This document shows positions 1 through 6,953 of a DNA stretch of 8,018 nucleotides, one piece after another. Position 1 is the stretch's first letter; each line of letters starts with the position of its first letter. Below the pieces are notes generated by a model. The model was not told where the DNA came from, ran no database searches, and saw only the letters and a list, made by a program, of their open reading frames with translations. This DNA is from Candidatus Eiseniibacteriota bacterium (GTDB lineage Bacteria > Joyebacterota > Joyebacteria > Joyebacterales > Joyebacteraceae): the NCBI GenBank assembly GCA_030630395.1, contig DAOVNE010000042.1:1-8018 (forward strand). The letters are read 5' to 3'. The position numbers were made by a program, and so were the translations under genes.

Positions 1-577
1 TGGCCTCGTTGTACAACTGGCCGGTCTGCGTGAGGTAGGCGCTCTCACCGAAGTAGTCCGTTTCAAAGAGCGTTGTGGTCCCCTCGCAGGCCGCGGAGGT
101 CAGGATCGGCGTGTCGAGCATCGTGTAGCCGCGGGAGTCGAAGTAGTCGCGCGCAGCCGATATCACAGTCGCCCTGATTCTGAGGATCGCGAACTGTCGT
201 GACGAGCGGATCCAAAGGTGCCGGTGGTCGAGCAGGAACGCATCCCCGTGCTCCTTGCGACCGATCGGGTACTCATCCGCGACGTGCACGATATCAAGGC
301 CCGTCACCGAAAGCTCGAATCCTCCCGGAGCACGGCTGTCCGCCTTGACGGTGCCGGTCACCCTGAGAGACGATTCGATGGTCAACCCGGTCGCCGCCTC
401 AAAAGCCTCGTCTCCAACGTCTGACCTGCTCGCCACGCACTGAATGAAGCCGGTGCCGTCACGGAACTGGAGGAAGGCTATCTTCCCGCTCGATCGCTTG
501 CCGGTCAGCCAGCCCTCAAGCGTGACCTCACGATCCACATGCTCGCCAATATCCTCGATGTAGTAGCGCTGCCTCAT
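1..577 (-). CDS. asnS: Asparaginyl-tRNA synthetase, N-terminal part (cut by window edge)
   Basis: Class IIb aminoacyl-tRNA synthetase that charges tRNA-Asn with asparagine in the cytoplasm. Only the first 192 residues are in the window; the frame is open to base 1, and the catalytic domain continues outside. Residues about 1-105 form the OB-fold anticodon-binding domain ([20 protein letters not shown] region). The linker then has [18 protein letters not shown] at 108-125, followed by class II motif 1 around 150-160 ([11 protein letters not shown]). [10 protein letters not shown] at 183-192 has Gly where the related AspRS normally has Pro (QSPQLY), which favours AsnRS over AspRS. The ATG at 575-577 is preceded by GGAGG with 4 nt spacing. 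It is the last visible gene of the trkH-trkA-asnS unit, 44 nt after the trkA stop; part of that gap is a tandem duplication. I see no promoter of its own. Confidence 0.93.
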   Translation of the reverse strand, partial: MRQRYYIEDIGEHVDREVTLEGWLTGKRSSGKIAFLQFRDGTGFIQCVASRSDVGDEAFEAATGLTIESSLRVTGTVKADSRAPGGFELSVTGLDIVHVADEYPIGRKEHGDAFLLDHRHLWIRSSRQFAILRIRATVISAARDYFDSRGYTMLDTPILTSAACEGTTTLFETDYFGESAYLTQTGQLYNEA

Positions 578-591
578 CAGGCCTCCAGGTT

Positions 592-646
592 GCTAATCGC
601 TGTCGTCGGCGGCCAGCGCCGCTAATCGCTGTCGTCGGCGGCCAGC
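592..646. repeat. 26-bp perfect direct repeat over the trkA stop codon (29-bp period)
   Basis: Bases 592-617 and 621-646 are identical 26-mers separated by 3 bases. Read on the minus strand, the upstream copy (621-646) encodes the last residues of TrkA (LAADDSD) and its TAG stop. The second copy repeats this sequence after the stop, out of frame, as noncoding spacer before asnS. Removing one unit would leave about 15 nt between trkA and asnS. It looks like replication-slippage duplication. Confidence 0.95.
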
Positions 647-1296
647 CGCTCGATGGCTTCATCCGGGCCGTTTACGAGGAGAACATCCCCCTCATGGATG
701 ACCGCCTCCGGATCGAGCAGAAGAGTCACTGGGTCATCGCTGTCCACGCCCTCGGACGTAATGACCGCGACTACGTTCACTTTGTAGCGCTGGCGGAACT
801 TGAGCGAGGCGAGGGTCTTTCCCCACATCTCCTTAGCCGTCTTGATCTTGGCAAGGCTGATGCCGGGCGAGAGCTTGACCGTGTCGACCAGGCTCGGTGT
901 CAAGAGCCCCTGGGCGAGCTTGCGCGCCACGAGTTCCTCAACGAGAACCACCTCGTCTGCATTCACGAGCTTCAGGATGCGAGCCTCTTCCTCGGTAACG
1001 GCACGCGAGATCACACGCTCGATCCCGAACTCCTTGAGGATTGCAGTCGTGAGCACCGCCGCCTGGAAGTTCTCCCCTATGGCCACAAGTGCCGCGTCCA
1101 CCTTGTCCACCCCTTGCCTCAAGAGTGCTTCGCGATTCGTAGAATCCAGGCGGACCGCCAGCGTCACCTCATCCGCGATCTCCTGAACGAGTTCCTGATC
1201 GCGGTCAATCGCGATCACCTCGACCCCTCGAGTCGCTAGGTCCCGTGCCACGGTGCGACCGAGAAGCCCAAGGCCTATCACCGCAAATCTCTTCAT
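622..1296 (-). CDS. trkA: TrkA/KtrA-family potassium uptake regulatory subunit
   Basis: Cytoplasmic RCK subunit that binds nucleotide and gates the membrane partner TrkH/KtrB. The protein is 224 residues, the normal size for a single-RCK KtrA-like protein (E. coli TrkA is a double-length version). Residues 1-30 hold the Rossmann nucleotide-binding motif GLGLLG. The acidic end of strand 2 (AIDRDQ, about 34-39) suggests NAD(H)-type binding. A C-terminal RCK_C/TrkA_C domain covers roughly 140-220. I chose the ATG at 1294-1296 (MKRFAVIGLG) because GGAGGT lies 5 nt upstream; a possible start 21 bases earlier adds residues that do not fit the family. It starts 32 nt after the trkH stop, and the order trkH-trkA fits a co-transcribed K+ transporter. 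The last codons are duplicated downstream (592-646). Confidence 0.95.
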   Translation of the reverse strand: MKRFAVIGLGLLGRTVARDLATRGVEVIAIDRDQELVQEIADEVTLAVRLDSTNREALLRQGVDKVDAALVAIGENFQAAVLTTAILKEFGIERVISRAVTEEEARILKLVNADEVVLVEELVARKLAQGLLTPSLVDTVKLSPGISLAKIKTAKEMWGKTLASLKFRQRYKVNVVAVITSEGVDSDDPVTLLLDPEAVIHEGDVLLVNGPDEAIERLAADDSD

Positions 1297-1328
1297 GATT
1301 ACCTCCACGGACACCACGGAGTGTGTCG

Positions 1329-2342
1329 CTACCCGACCACGACCCGCCCCTCAGGGTAGTCGTACCGGCTTCGCACGTCTCTCTGTCCGATGGCCAGCGC
1401 AAGCGTCAATGGGCCGATCCGACCGGTCAGCATTATGATCATCAGGGTGAGCTTACCCGCCACAGAAAGGCCTGGCGTGATTCCCGTCGACAGCCCCACC
1501 GTGCCAAACGCTGAGACTACTTCAAACAGAACCTGCCTCAAAGTCAAATCCTCGAAGATCACGAGCACGAACGTACCGGCGCTCACGACCATTATCCCCA
1601 TCGCAACGACGACGAGAGCCTCGCGAACGATCCTGTCGGGTATCCTCCTCTTGAAGAGCTCTACCCTGCCCTTGCCACCGAACATCGACGCCATCGAAGC
1701 GAGAACCACACCGAATGTCGACGTTTTGACGCCCCCCGCGGTGCCGCCCGGCGAGCCACCGATAAACATGAGCGCGGCCAGAAGAAACAGGGTCGGAAGA
1801 CCGAGCCACGCGGTTCTGACCGTGTTGAAGCCGGCGGTTCTCGCAGTCACAGATGCGAAATAGGACGTCAGGACCTTCTCCCCGAACGACTTCCCGGCGA
1901 GAATGCCGTCGTTCTCGAGCAGCAGGAAGCCGACTGTCCCGATCAAGAGAAGCGAGACGGTCATGAAGACAACCAGCTTGGTGTGTAGCGACCACCTCGA
2001 CGTCGTGGGCCGGCGCCCTGCCACGAGTGGCCGTCGTCCGAAGGCATTCATGATGACTGGAAAGCCCAGGCCGCCGATGATGATGAGCGACGTCATCACG
2101 AAATTGACAGGGATGTCGCCCGCATGCCGCTCGAAGCTCGTCGAGAAGAGAGAGAAGCCGGCGTTGCAGAAGGCCGATATGGAGTGGAAGAGGGAGATGA
2201 AGACCCCGTCCCCGATCGTGCCGTACGCTGGGCCTCTAAGCGCGTAGAGGAGGCCCGCGCCCACAAGTTCCAGGACGATAGTAATGGCAATCATGTACCT
2301 TAGCGTTCGGCCGATCCGCCCGACGGCCTCGAACGTCATCAT
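1329..2342 (-). CDS. trkH: TrkH/KtrB potassium transporter, C-terminal portion (pore repeats B-D)
   Basis: Membrane subunit of a Trk/Ktr K+ uptake system. This 337-residue part carries three of the four membrane-pore-membrane repeats. Selectivity-filter segments are SAFCNAGFSL (55-64, repeat B), TARTAGFNT (166-174, C) and SAFGTVGLST (277-286, D). The intramembrane gating loop GGSPGGTAGGVKTST is at 195-209, and the C-terminus RYDYPEGRVVVG is typical of the family. It lies in the same frame as the upstream trkH part, separated only by TGA and one GGG codon. The start is uncertain: ATG at 2340-2342 or 2337-2339. A weak GAGGG overlaps the upstream stop, which would suit reinitiation by the terminating ribosome. 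Alone it lacks repeat A and cannot make a complete pore. Whether it is expressed separately, by readthrough, or is a remnant is not decided by the sequence. Confidence 0.9.
   Translation of the reverse strand: MMTFEAVGRIGRTLRYMIAITIVLELVGAGLLYALRGPAYGTIGDGVFISLFHSISAFCNAGFSLFSTSFERHAGDIPVNFVMTSLIIIGGLGFPVIMNAFGRRPLVAGRRPTTSRWSLHTKLVVFMTVSLLLIGTVGFLLLENDGILAGKSFGEKVLTSYFASVTARTAGFNTVRTAWLGLPTLFLLAALMFIGGSPGGTAGGVKTSTFGVVLASMASMFGGKGRVELFKRRIPDRIVREALVVVAMGIMVVSAGTFVLVIFEDLTLRQVLFEVVSAFGTVGLSTGITPGLSVAGKLTLMIIMLTGRIGPLTLALAIGQRDVRSRYDYPEGRVVVG
2304..2335 (-). other. Bulged stem-loop just downstream of the in-frame TGA in trkH
   Basis: In the trkH mRNA, CGTTCGAGGCCG (2335-2324) pairs with CGGCCGAACG (2313-2304). 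This gives 10 base pairs with a 2-nt bulge on the 5' side and a 10-nt loop. The stem begins 11 nt after the TGA at 2346-2348, and the apical loop begins 22 nt after it. This spacing is like that of recoding hairpins such as bacterial SECIS elements, but the loop starts T-C-G rather than having G in its first two positions. Hairpins also arise by chance in GC-rich coding DNA, so function is unproven. Confidence 0.45.
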
Positions 2343-2345
2343 CCC

Positions 2346-3080
2346 TCACAGGACGAGGCTCTCCCGCACGCCGAGCCCGCGTCTCATGACGATAGCGAAG
2401 AATGCGGTCAGCGTGATGAGACCGAGCCCCCCAATCTGTATGAGGCCGAGGATCACCCCCTGGCCAAGACGTGTGAAGTCACTCCCGGTATCGCGCACGA
2501 CAAGACCGGTCACGCAGACGGAGGAGGTTGCCGTGAAGAGGGCGTCGATGAACCGGATCGGCCCCCCGGGTGTTGCGCGCGGCGTAGAGAGCAACAACGT
2601 GCCGACCAGGATGATGAACAGGAAGGAGAAGATGACGGTTCTCGCAGGCTTGATCTTGTAGGAGGCCAACTGCCGGTTGAACCTCACCATCTCACCGAGA
2701 ATGAAGACAACAAGATAGCCCTGAAGGACAACGATGTAACCCTTAGCCAGCGAGAAAACGCTTCTCACCTCGAGGAACGGCGCCAGCCACCCTCTTCCCC
2801 GGAGCATAGTCACGAGGGCGATCTGAGCGGCTATGAGGACCACAATCACAAGCCCGGGCCAGCGCGCCCGGATGAACGCCATCTTGCGGCGCGCGAGGGA
2901 GAACCTCACGACGGCATCCAGCATGAACAGCGCCACGATAGCGATGTCTACCATGTGGAGAATGTGGAATTGGGACGGGCTCAGGTAGAACCCGTATTCC
3001 GCGATGAGTGAGGCCGCAGCCACTCCGGCAACCGCCAGCATGACTCGTGACAGCCTGTTGGTGATGCGTTCCCTGTCCAC
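2346..3080 (-). CDS. trkH: TrkH/KtrB potassium transporter, N-terminal portion ending at in-frame TGA
   Basis: First 244 residues of the K+ transporter. Residues about 15-130 form an N-terminal extension of several hydrophobic segments with charged turns, e.g. LDAVVRFSLARRK at 54-66. This resembles the voltage-sensor-like region of long TrkH variants rather than the short KtrB type. Pore repeat A follows: an outer helix at about 147-165, filter TSSVCVTGL at 185-193, and an inner helix rich in Gly (LIQIGGLGLITLTAFF, 213-228). The frame then meets TGA at 2346-2348 right after RRGLGVRESLVL, in the cytoplasmic linker before repeat B. The flanking frame is conserved on both sides, so one base substitution, not an indel, accounts for the break. 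The start is GTG at 3080, preceded by AAGGAGGAGA. With the downstream part the full frame is 583 codons, a normal length for long TrkH. Confidence 0.9.
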   Translation of the reverse strand: MDRERITNRLSRVMLAVAGVAAASLIAEYGFYLSPSQFHILHMVDIAIVALFMLDAVVRFSLARRKMAFIRARWPGLVIVVLIAAQIALVTMLRGRGWLAPFLEVRSVFSLAKGYIVVLQGYLVVFILGEMVRFNRQLASYKIKPARTVIFSFLFIILVGTLLLSTPRATPGGPIRFIDALFTATSSVCVTGLVVRDTGSDFTRLGQGVILGLIQIGGLGLITLTAFFAIVMRRGLGVRESLVL

Positions 3081-3118
3081 GGACCTGTCTCCTCCTTAGC
3101 GCCTCCTCGAATGTGGCG

Positions 3119-3148
3119 AGGATACGGAGACCTCAAGAGCACTGTCAA
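3119..3148 (-). promoter_or_regulatory. Predicted sigma70-type promoter for trkH-trkA-asnS
   Basis: Minus-strand TTGACA (3143-3148) is a perfect -35 box, and TATCCT (3119-3124) is a 4/6 match to the -10 box, with an 18-nt spacer. Transcription would start near 3112, about 30 nt before the trkH GTG. It sits right after the weak ubiA terminator, as expected for the head of a new transcription unit. Prediction from sequence only. Confidence 0.6.
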
Positions 3149-3154
3149 CCGAAA

Positions 3155-3179
3155 AGCCCGCCTGCCAAGACAACGGGCT
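3155..3179 (-). terminator. Weak putative terminator after ubiA
   Basis: On the minus strand AGCCCG (3174-3179) pairs with CGGGCT (3155-3160) across a 13-nt loop, followed by TTTTC. It begins 15 nt after the ubiA stop. The 6-bp stem, long loop and four-T tract make it a weak candidate, possibly allowing readthrough into trkH. Confidence 0.4.
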
Positions 3180-3193
3180 AACTTCAAGGGGGA

Positions 3194-4168
3194 TCAGGGA
3201 GTGCCGGGTCCGGGATAGCTGATTCCGAAACGCGTACGATAGTACAAGCGTGAGGCGGCGACGACAGCGACGAGCAAAACCAGGAGATACGGGGACCAGA
3301 TAGAGACAAGGAGCGCGAAGACGGCGACCGCTATCTGGTTTCCACGCGTTCGGTCTCTGCGACGCCCGGACGCGTGCGCACGAATGAGTGCTGGAAGTGA
3401 AAGCAACGAGCCGAGAGCGGCAACGGGCTCGCGAGCGATCACACCGACAACAAGGGCAACGCAAAGGAGGATCAGTGCCAGGAGACTTGTGGCGCGTTCC
3501 CCAAGCTTGGACACGGTCGTCAAGAGCCCCGTCGCCCTGTCTCCCTCCGAATCCGGGATCGTGGTTGAGGCGGTTATTCCGGCAACAGCCAGCGCGTAGG
3601 AAACGGCCGGAAGAGCGTGGGCCCCGAGCGTCGCTCCGGCTGCCGTCCAACCGGCCGCCGCTCCCAGGGCGCCGAAGCCGATCGCGTTCCAGAAGAGATC
3701 CAGAGGCGCCCGTGTCTTGGCGCGCACTGGTCGGTTCGAATATGTGAGAGACAGAAGGAGTGAGGCCGCAAGTACGGCGGCGAAGCGAACGGGCAGGGCG
3801 AGCGCCGCAAGAAGAGCAATCACCCAGACCACGGCCAGTTCAAACCGAGCCGCACGCACCGAGATGATACCGCGCGGGAGCAGGAAGAGCTTGTCGTTGA
3901 GTCTGTCGGTCTCGATGTCTGCGATCTGGTTCAGGATGTACGCGCCACCCAGCATGGCACTCATCGAGACGAGGGCAAGGGTGGTTCTCAGAGTAGGCAG
4001 GAGAGTCGGAGACCAGATGCTCTCCGGTCGGGAGGCAAGACGCGCCCCGTGCACGAGGAAGAGCCAGAGCGGCACCATGACGGCCGGTCGAAGCAGAAAG
4101 ACGAAGTCCAGCGGACGCGCCTTCATGCTCTCAGGGTCGGTCTCTATGGCGTTCATCAAAGCGATCAC
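3194..4168 (-). CDS. UbiA-superfamily membrane prenyltransferase
   Basis: Integral membrane enzyme that transfers a prenyl chain to an acceptor such as an aromatic ring, a lipid or a pigment precursor; the acceptor cannot be read from the sequence. Both metal-diphosphate motifs are present: NQIADIETD at 80-88 (NxxxDxxxD; N80, D84, D88) and DSEGD at 206-210. The conserved YSNRP element is at 143-147, and about eight or nine hydrophobic helices fill the rest. Length is up to 324 residues, normal for the family. The GTG at 4168 overlaps the dut TGA as GTGA, implying translational coupling. An ATG at 4154-4156, four codons in, with GGGAG about 10 nt upstream, is an alternative start. The gene ends in TGA. 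No quinone, carotenoid or heme gene lies next to it to suggest a substrate. Confidence 0.87.
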   Translation of the reverse strand: MIALMNAIETDPESMKARPLDFVFLLRPAVMVPLWLFLVHGARLASRPESIWSPTLLPTLRTTLALVSMSAMLGGAYILNQIADIETDRLNDKLFLLPRGIISVRAARFELAVVWVIALLAALALPVRFAAVLAASLLLSLTYSNRPVRAKTRAPLDLFWNAIGFGALGAAAGWTAAGATLGAHALPAVSYALAVAGITASTTIPDSEGDRATGLLTTVSKLGERATSLLALILLCVALVVGVIAREPVAALGSLLSLPALIRAHASGRRRDRTRGNQIAVAVFALLVSIWSPYLLVLLVAVVAASRLYYRTRFGISYPGPGTP

Positions 4169-4632
4169 TCCCGATCGTGATTCACGCCCGTGTGACCAAA
4201 ACCGCCGTCCTGTCTCTCGGTCCTGGCCAGCTCCTCTCTCTCAACCCACTTGACCTCGGAAACGCGTGACACGACGATCTGTGCGACTCGATCACCTCGC
4301 TCCACTGTGAAAGGTTGAGGTCCCAGATTGGCCAGTATTACGCCTATCTCACCTCTGTAGTCAGCATCGATCGTTCCCGGACTATTCAGCACAAACACGC
4401 CGTTCCTGGCAGCCAGTCCACTTCGGGAGCGCACCTGCGCCTCATAACCACGCGGCACGGCGATAGCGATTCCCGTGGGTATGAGGGCGAAGGCTCCGGA
4501 CTCTATGGTCACGGATCCGTCGAGTGCCGCATGAAGGTCGGCGCCCGAGGCGCCCTCACTCATCCGTTTGGGAAGCGGCAGATCGGCGGCCGCACTCAAA
4601 CGGGTTATCTCGATCTCGAGTCTCTCAGTCAA
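4165..4632 (-). CDS. dut: Deoxyuridine 5'-triphosphate nucleotidohydrolase (dUTPase)
   Basis: Hydrolyses dUTP to dUMP and diphosphate, keeping uracil out of DNA and supplying dTMP synthesis; a cytoplasmic homotrimer in this family. All five trimeric dUTPase motifs are visible in 155 residues: SGADLHAA (29-36), RSRSGLA (68-74), GTIDADYRGEI (86-96, with catalytic Asp89), GDRVAQIV (113-120) and the C-terminal P-loop-like RQDGGFGHTG (140-149). Length is typical. The start is TTG at 4630-4632: the frame upstream has no ATG or GTG before a stop at about 4680, and AGAGG lies about 8 nt before it. Its TGA overlaps the start of the UbiA gene. A promoter is predicted at 4677-4704, so it probably heads a two-gene unit separate from pnp. 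Confidence 0.96.
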   Translation of the reverse strand: MTERLEIEITRLSAAADLPLPKRMSEGASGADLHAALDGSVTIESGAFALIPTGIAIAVPRGYEAQVRSRSGLAARNGVFVLNSPGTIDADYRGEIGVILANLGPQPFTVERGDRVAQIVVSRVSEVKWVEREELARTERQDGGFGHTGVNHDRE

Positions 4633-4676
4633 TCGGCATCCTCTCGCAAGATCGTCGCAGATCCGAACAGCGACCG

Positions 4677-4704
4677 ACTATACAATGAAACAGGCCCCTC
4701 ACAA
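4677..4704 (-). promoter_or_regulatory. Predicted promoter for dut-ubiA
   Basis: Minus-strand TTGTGA (4699-4704, 4/6) and TATAGT (4677-4682, 5/6) are separated by 16 nt. The -35 box begins within a few bases of the T-tract of the pnp terminator, so termination and initiation are packed together. The leader before the dut TTG would be about 38 nt. Prediction from sequence only. Confidence 0.55.
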
Positions 4705-4707
4705 CAG

Positions 4708-4738
4708 AAAAGGCCCGCCGGCGAACCGGCGGGCCTTT
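4708..4738 (-). terminator. Strong Rho-independent terminator after pnp
   Basis: A perfect 13-bp stem (4709-4721 with 4726-4738) closes a 4-nt loop that reads TTCG on the minus strand. On that strand the GC-rich stem is followed by TTTTCTG. It starts 6 nt after the pnp TAG and separates pnp from dut. The stem is nearly symmetric, so it could also stop plus-strand transcripts, with a shorter T-tract. Confidence 0.9.
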
Positions 4739-4744
4739 CTGAAA

Positions 4745-6916
4745 CTACCTGCGATTTCTTCTATTATCGCCACCTGAGCGTCCACCCGGTCTCGACGGAC
4801 GCCTGCCTGGCGGCCTGCTGGGGCGCTCAACGTACCCCTCGGGCTTCTCCATGAGGGCTCTCCGACTCAGGCGAACCTTGCCATGGTCCTCGACCCCTAT
4901 GACCTTCACCTTCATGATGTCACCCAGCTTGCAGACGTCCTCGACGCTGTTCACGCGGTGATACTCAAGCTCTGAGATATGCACCAGGCCGTCCCGCCCC
5001 GGCAGGATCTCGACGAACGCGCCGAAATCCGTGATGCTGCGGACAGGCCCCTCGAAGATCTCCCCAACCTCGGGCACCTTCATCATGAGCTCAATGGTCG
5101 TCTGTGCCGACTCTACGCCGCTGGCATCAGTACCGGAGATCTTGACGATGCCCTCGTCGTCGATGTCGATCTTGGTCTCGGTCTCCTCCTGGATCTTCCG
5201 AATGACGCGGCCACCTGGACCGATGATCTCGCCGATCTTCTCCGGCGGAACCTTCACCATTACGATCCTGGGAGCGTACTGCGACAGATCCGACCTCGGG
5301 CCTTCGAGCGACTCAGCCATGATGCCGAGGATGTGCAACCGCGCAACCTTCGCCTTGGTAAGCGCCTCCGAAAGGAGCTTTGCGGGGATGGCGCCGATCT
5401 TCGAATCCAGCTGGAACGCTGTGATGCCTGCTTCCGTCCCGGCCAGTTTGAAGTCCATGTCGCCGATATGATCCTCGAGCCCCTGGATGTCCGTCAGGAT
5501 GACGTAGTCATCGCCTTCCTTGATCAGCCCCATGGCAACACCCGCCACGGCCGACTTCGTCGGCACGCCTGCGTCCATGAGCGCCAGCGAGCCGGCGCAC
5601 ACTGTGGCCATGCTTGACGACCCGTTTGACTCCAGGATGTCGGAGACAAGGCGAATCGTGTACGGGAAGACCTCAGTGGTCGGAAGCACAGCTTCAATGG
5701 ATCTCTCTGCGAGCATTCCGTGACCGATCTCGCGACGGCCCGGTCCTCTGATCGGTCTCACTTCACCGACCGAGAACGACGGGAAGTTGTAGTGAAGCAT
5801 GTAGCTCCGCCACGACTCTCCCTCAAGAGCATCGATCTTCTGCTCGTCTCTCGTCGAACCGAGGGTCGTCACGCAGAGCGCCTGCGTCTCTCCCCTTGTG
5901 AAGACCGCGGAACCGTGAGTCCTCGGAAGGACCGACGTCTCACACGTGATCTGCCTCACATCGTCGGGACCGCGCCCATCGACTCTCACACGGTCCGAGA
6001 TCACGCGACCACGTATCGCTTCCTTCTCGATATCGCGAAGGACATCGGAGATCGCCCAACCCGCATCCGGGTAGTCCTCAGCCAGTGCCTCCCGCGCCTC
6101 ATCACGCAGCGTGTCGAGCAGCTGACTGCGCTCTATCCTGTCGCGGATATCGGTCGCCTTGGTGATCTGCTCGCTGTATGCGCCGCGAACACGCGCCTCG
6201 AGTCCTTCGGGAGCCTCTTTCGGAGTTACGACAAGCTTCTCAGCCTGTCGTCCCGCGATCAGCTCATTCTGGAACGCCACGGCCTTCTTGATCTCGACGA
6301 GTGCCAGATCAAGAGCGCCCTGCATCTCGTCCTCAGAGATCTCAAGAGCTGAACCCTCGACCATGACCACGGCCTCGTCGGTTCCGGCAACGACTATGTT
6401 CAAGCGGCTCGTCTCGAGCTGCTCAAAGGTCGGGTTGACAAGGTACTCGCCGTCCGCGAGTCCGATCCTCACAGCACCTACCGGTCCCGCAAACGGGACA
6501 TTCGAGAGGCACATCGCTGCACTCGCACCGATGATCCCCAGGATATCCGGGTCGTTCTCACCGTCGGCCGAGAGGATGTTGACGAAGACCTGAATCTCGT
6601 TCCTCATGTAGGACGGGACGAGAGGACGAAGCGGCCGGTCGATCTGCCTGGCGCTCAGGATCTCCTTGGTCTGCGGCCGGCCTTCCCTCTTGAAGAAGCC
6701 ACCGGGAATCTTACCTGCCGCATAGAACTTCTGTCTGTACTCGACGAATAGAGGAAGCCAGTCACGGTCGATCGCGCGCTTTGAACTCACGACGGTCGCC
6801 AGGATGACTGATTCCCCGTACTGGACGAGCACCGCTCCCCCAGCCTGTTTCGCCAGACGCCCCGTCTCCATCGAGAACGGTCTTCCGGCCCATTCCTTCT
6901 CTAGCTTAAACTGCAT
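4745..6916 (-). CDS. pnp: Polyribonucleotide nucleotidyltransferase (PNPase)
   Basis: Phosphorolytic 3'-to-5' exoribonuclease of mRNA decay, a ring-shaped trimer that often works with RNase E in the degradosome. The protein is 723 residues from the chosen start. It has a first RNase PH domain with the GKIPGGFFKREGRP loop (about 68-81), an alpha-helical linker, and a second RNase PH domain from VDGRGPDDVR (about 312). GRREIGHGMLAERS and SDILESNGSSSMA carry phosphate/catalytic residues, and GDMDFKLAGTEAGITA (about 485-500) has the acidic metal site. A KH domain (IGEIIGPGGRVIRKI, about 561-575) and an S1 domain (about 618-690) follow. The last about 25 residues are an Arg/Pro/Gly tail. The ATG at 6914-6916 (MQFKLEKEW) is preceded by GGAGGAG at 7 nt; an ATG 36 bases upstream lies before this site. 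It follows rpsO by 104 nt, the usual rpsO-pnp order. Confidence 0.97.
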   Translation of the reverse strand: MQFKLEKEWAGRPFSMETGRLAKQAGGAVLVQYGESVILATVVSSKRAIDRDWLPLFVEYRQKFYAAGKIPGGFFKREGRPQTKEILSARQIDRPLRPLVPSYMRNEIQVFVNILSADGENDPDILGIIGASAAMCLSNVPFAGPVGAVRIGLADGEYLVNPTFEQLETSRLNIVVAGTDEAVVMVEGSALEISEDEMQGALDLALVEIKKAVAFQNELIAGRQAEKLVVTPKEAPEGLEARVRGAYSEQITKATDIRDRIERSQLLDTLRDEAREALAEDYPDAGWAISDVLRDIEKEAIRGRVISDRVRVDGRGPDDVRQITCETSVLPRTHGSAVFTRGETQALCVTTLGSTRDEQKIDALEGESWRSYMLHYNFPSFSVGEVRPIRGPGRREIGHGMLAERSIEAVLPTTEVFPYTIRLVSDILESNGSSSMATVCAGSLALMDAGVPTKSAVAGVAMGLIKEGDDYVILTDIQGLEDHIGDMDFKLAGTEAGITAFQLDSKIGAIPAKLLSEALTKAKVARLHILGIMAESLEGPRSDLSQYAPRIVMVKVPPEKIGEIIGPGGRVIRKIQEETETKIDIDDEGIVKISGTDASGVESAQTTIELMMKVPEVGEIFEGPVRSITDFGAFVEILPGRDGLVHISELEYHRVNSVEDVCKLGDIMKVKVIGVEDHGKVRLSRRALMEKPEGYVERPSRPPGRRPSRPGGRSGGDNRRNRR

Positions 6917-6953
6917 TCCTACTCCTCCACCCATTTCGGGGGCATTGAGCAAA

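Noticed and set aside
694..1239. Plus-strand 181-codon open frame opposite trkA
   Set aside because: It lies wholly antisense to a well-supported trkA. Its protein is rich in Arg, His and Leu with no recognisable domain, as expected for a shadow frame in GC-rich DNA.
2346..2348. Alternative genetic code in which TGA is a sense codon
   Set aside because: dut and ubiA both end at TGA at the expected family length, and dut's TGA overlaps the next start codon. The standard code fits; only the trkH TGA is odd.
3081..3193. Riboswitch (e.g. c-di-AMP type) upstream of trkH
   Set aside because: The predicted promoter leaves only about 30 nt of leader, too short for such an RNA, and no matching fold is visible.
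3096..3819. Minus-strand frames of 184 and 81 codons overlapping ubiA
   Set aside because: They are out of frame with a convincing UbiA protein, rich in Arg, Ser and Pro, and have no motif or good ribosome binding site.
4979..6352. Long plus-strand open frames opposite pnp (4979-5617 and 5720-6352)
   Set aside because: They are antisense to the conserved PNPase catalytic domains, have no family motif, and are explained by the codon bias of the real gene.
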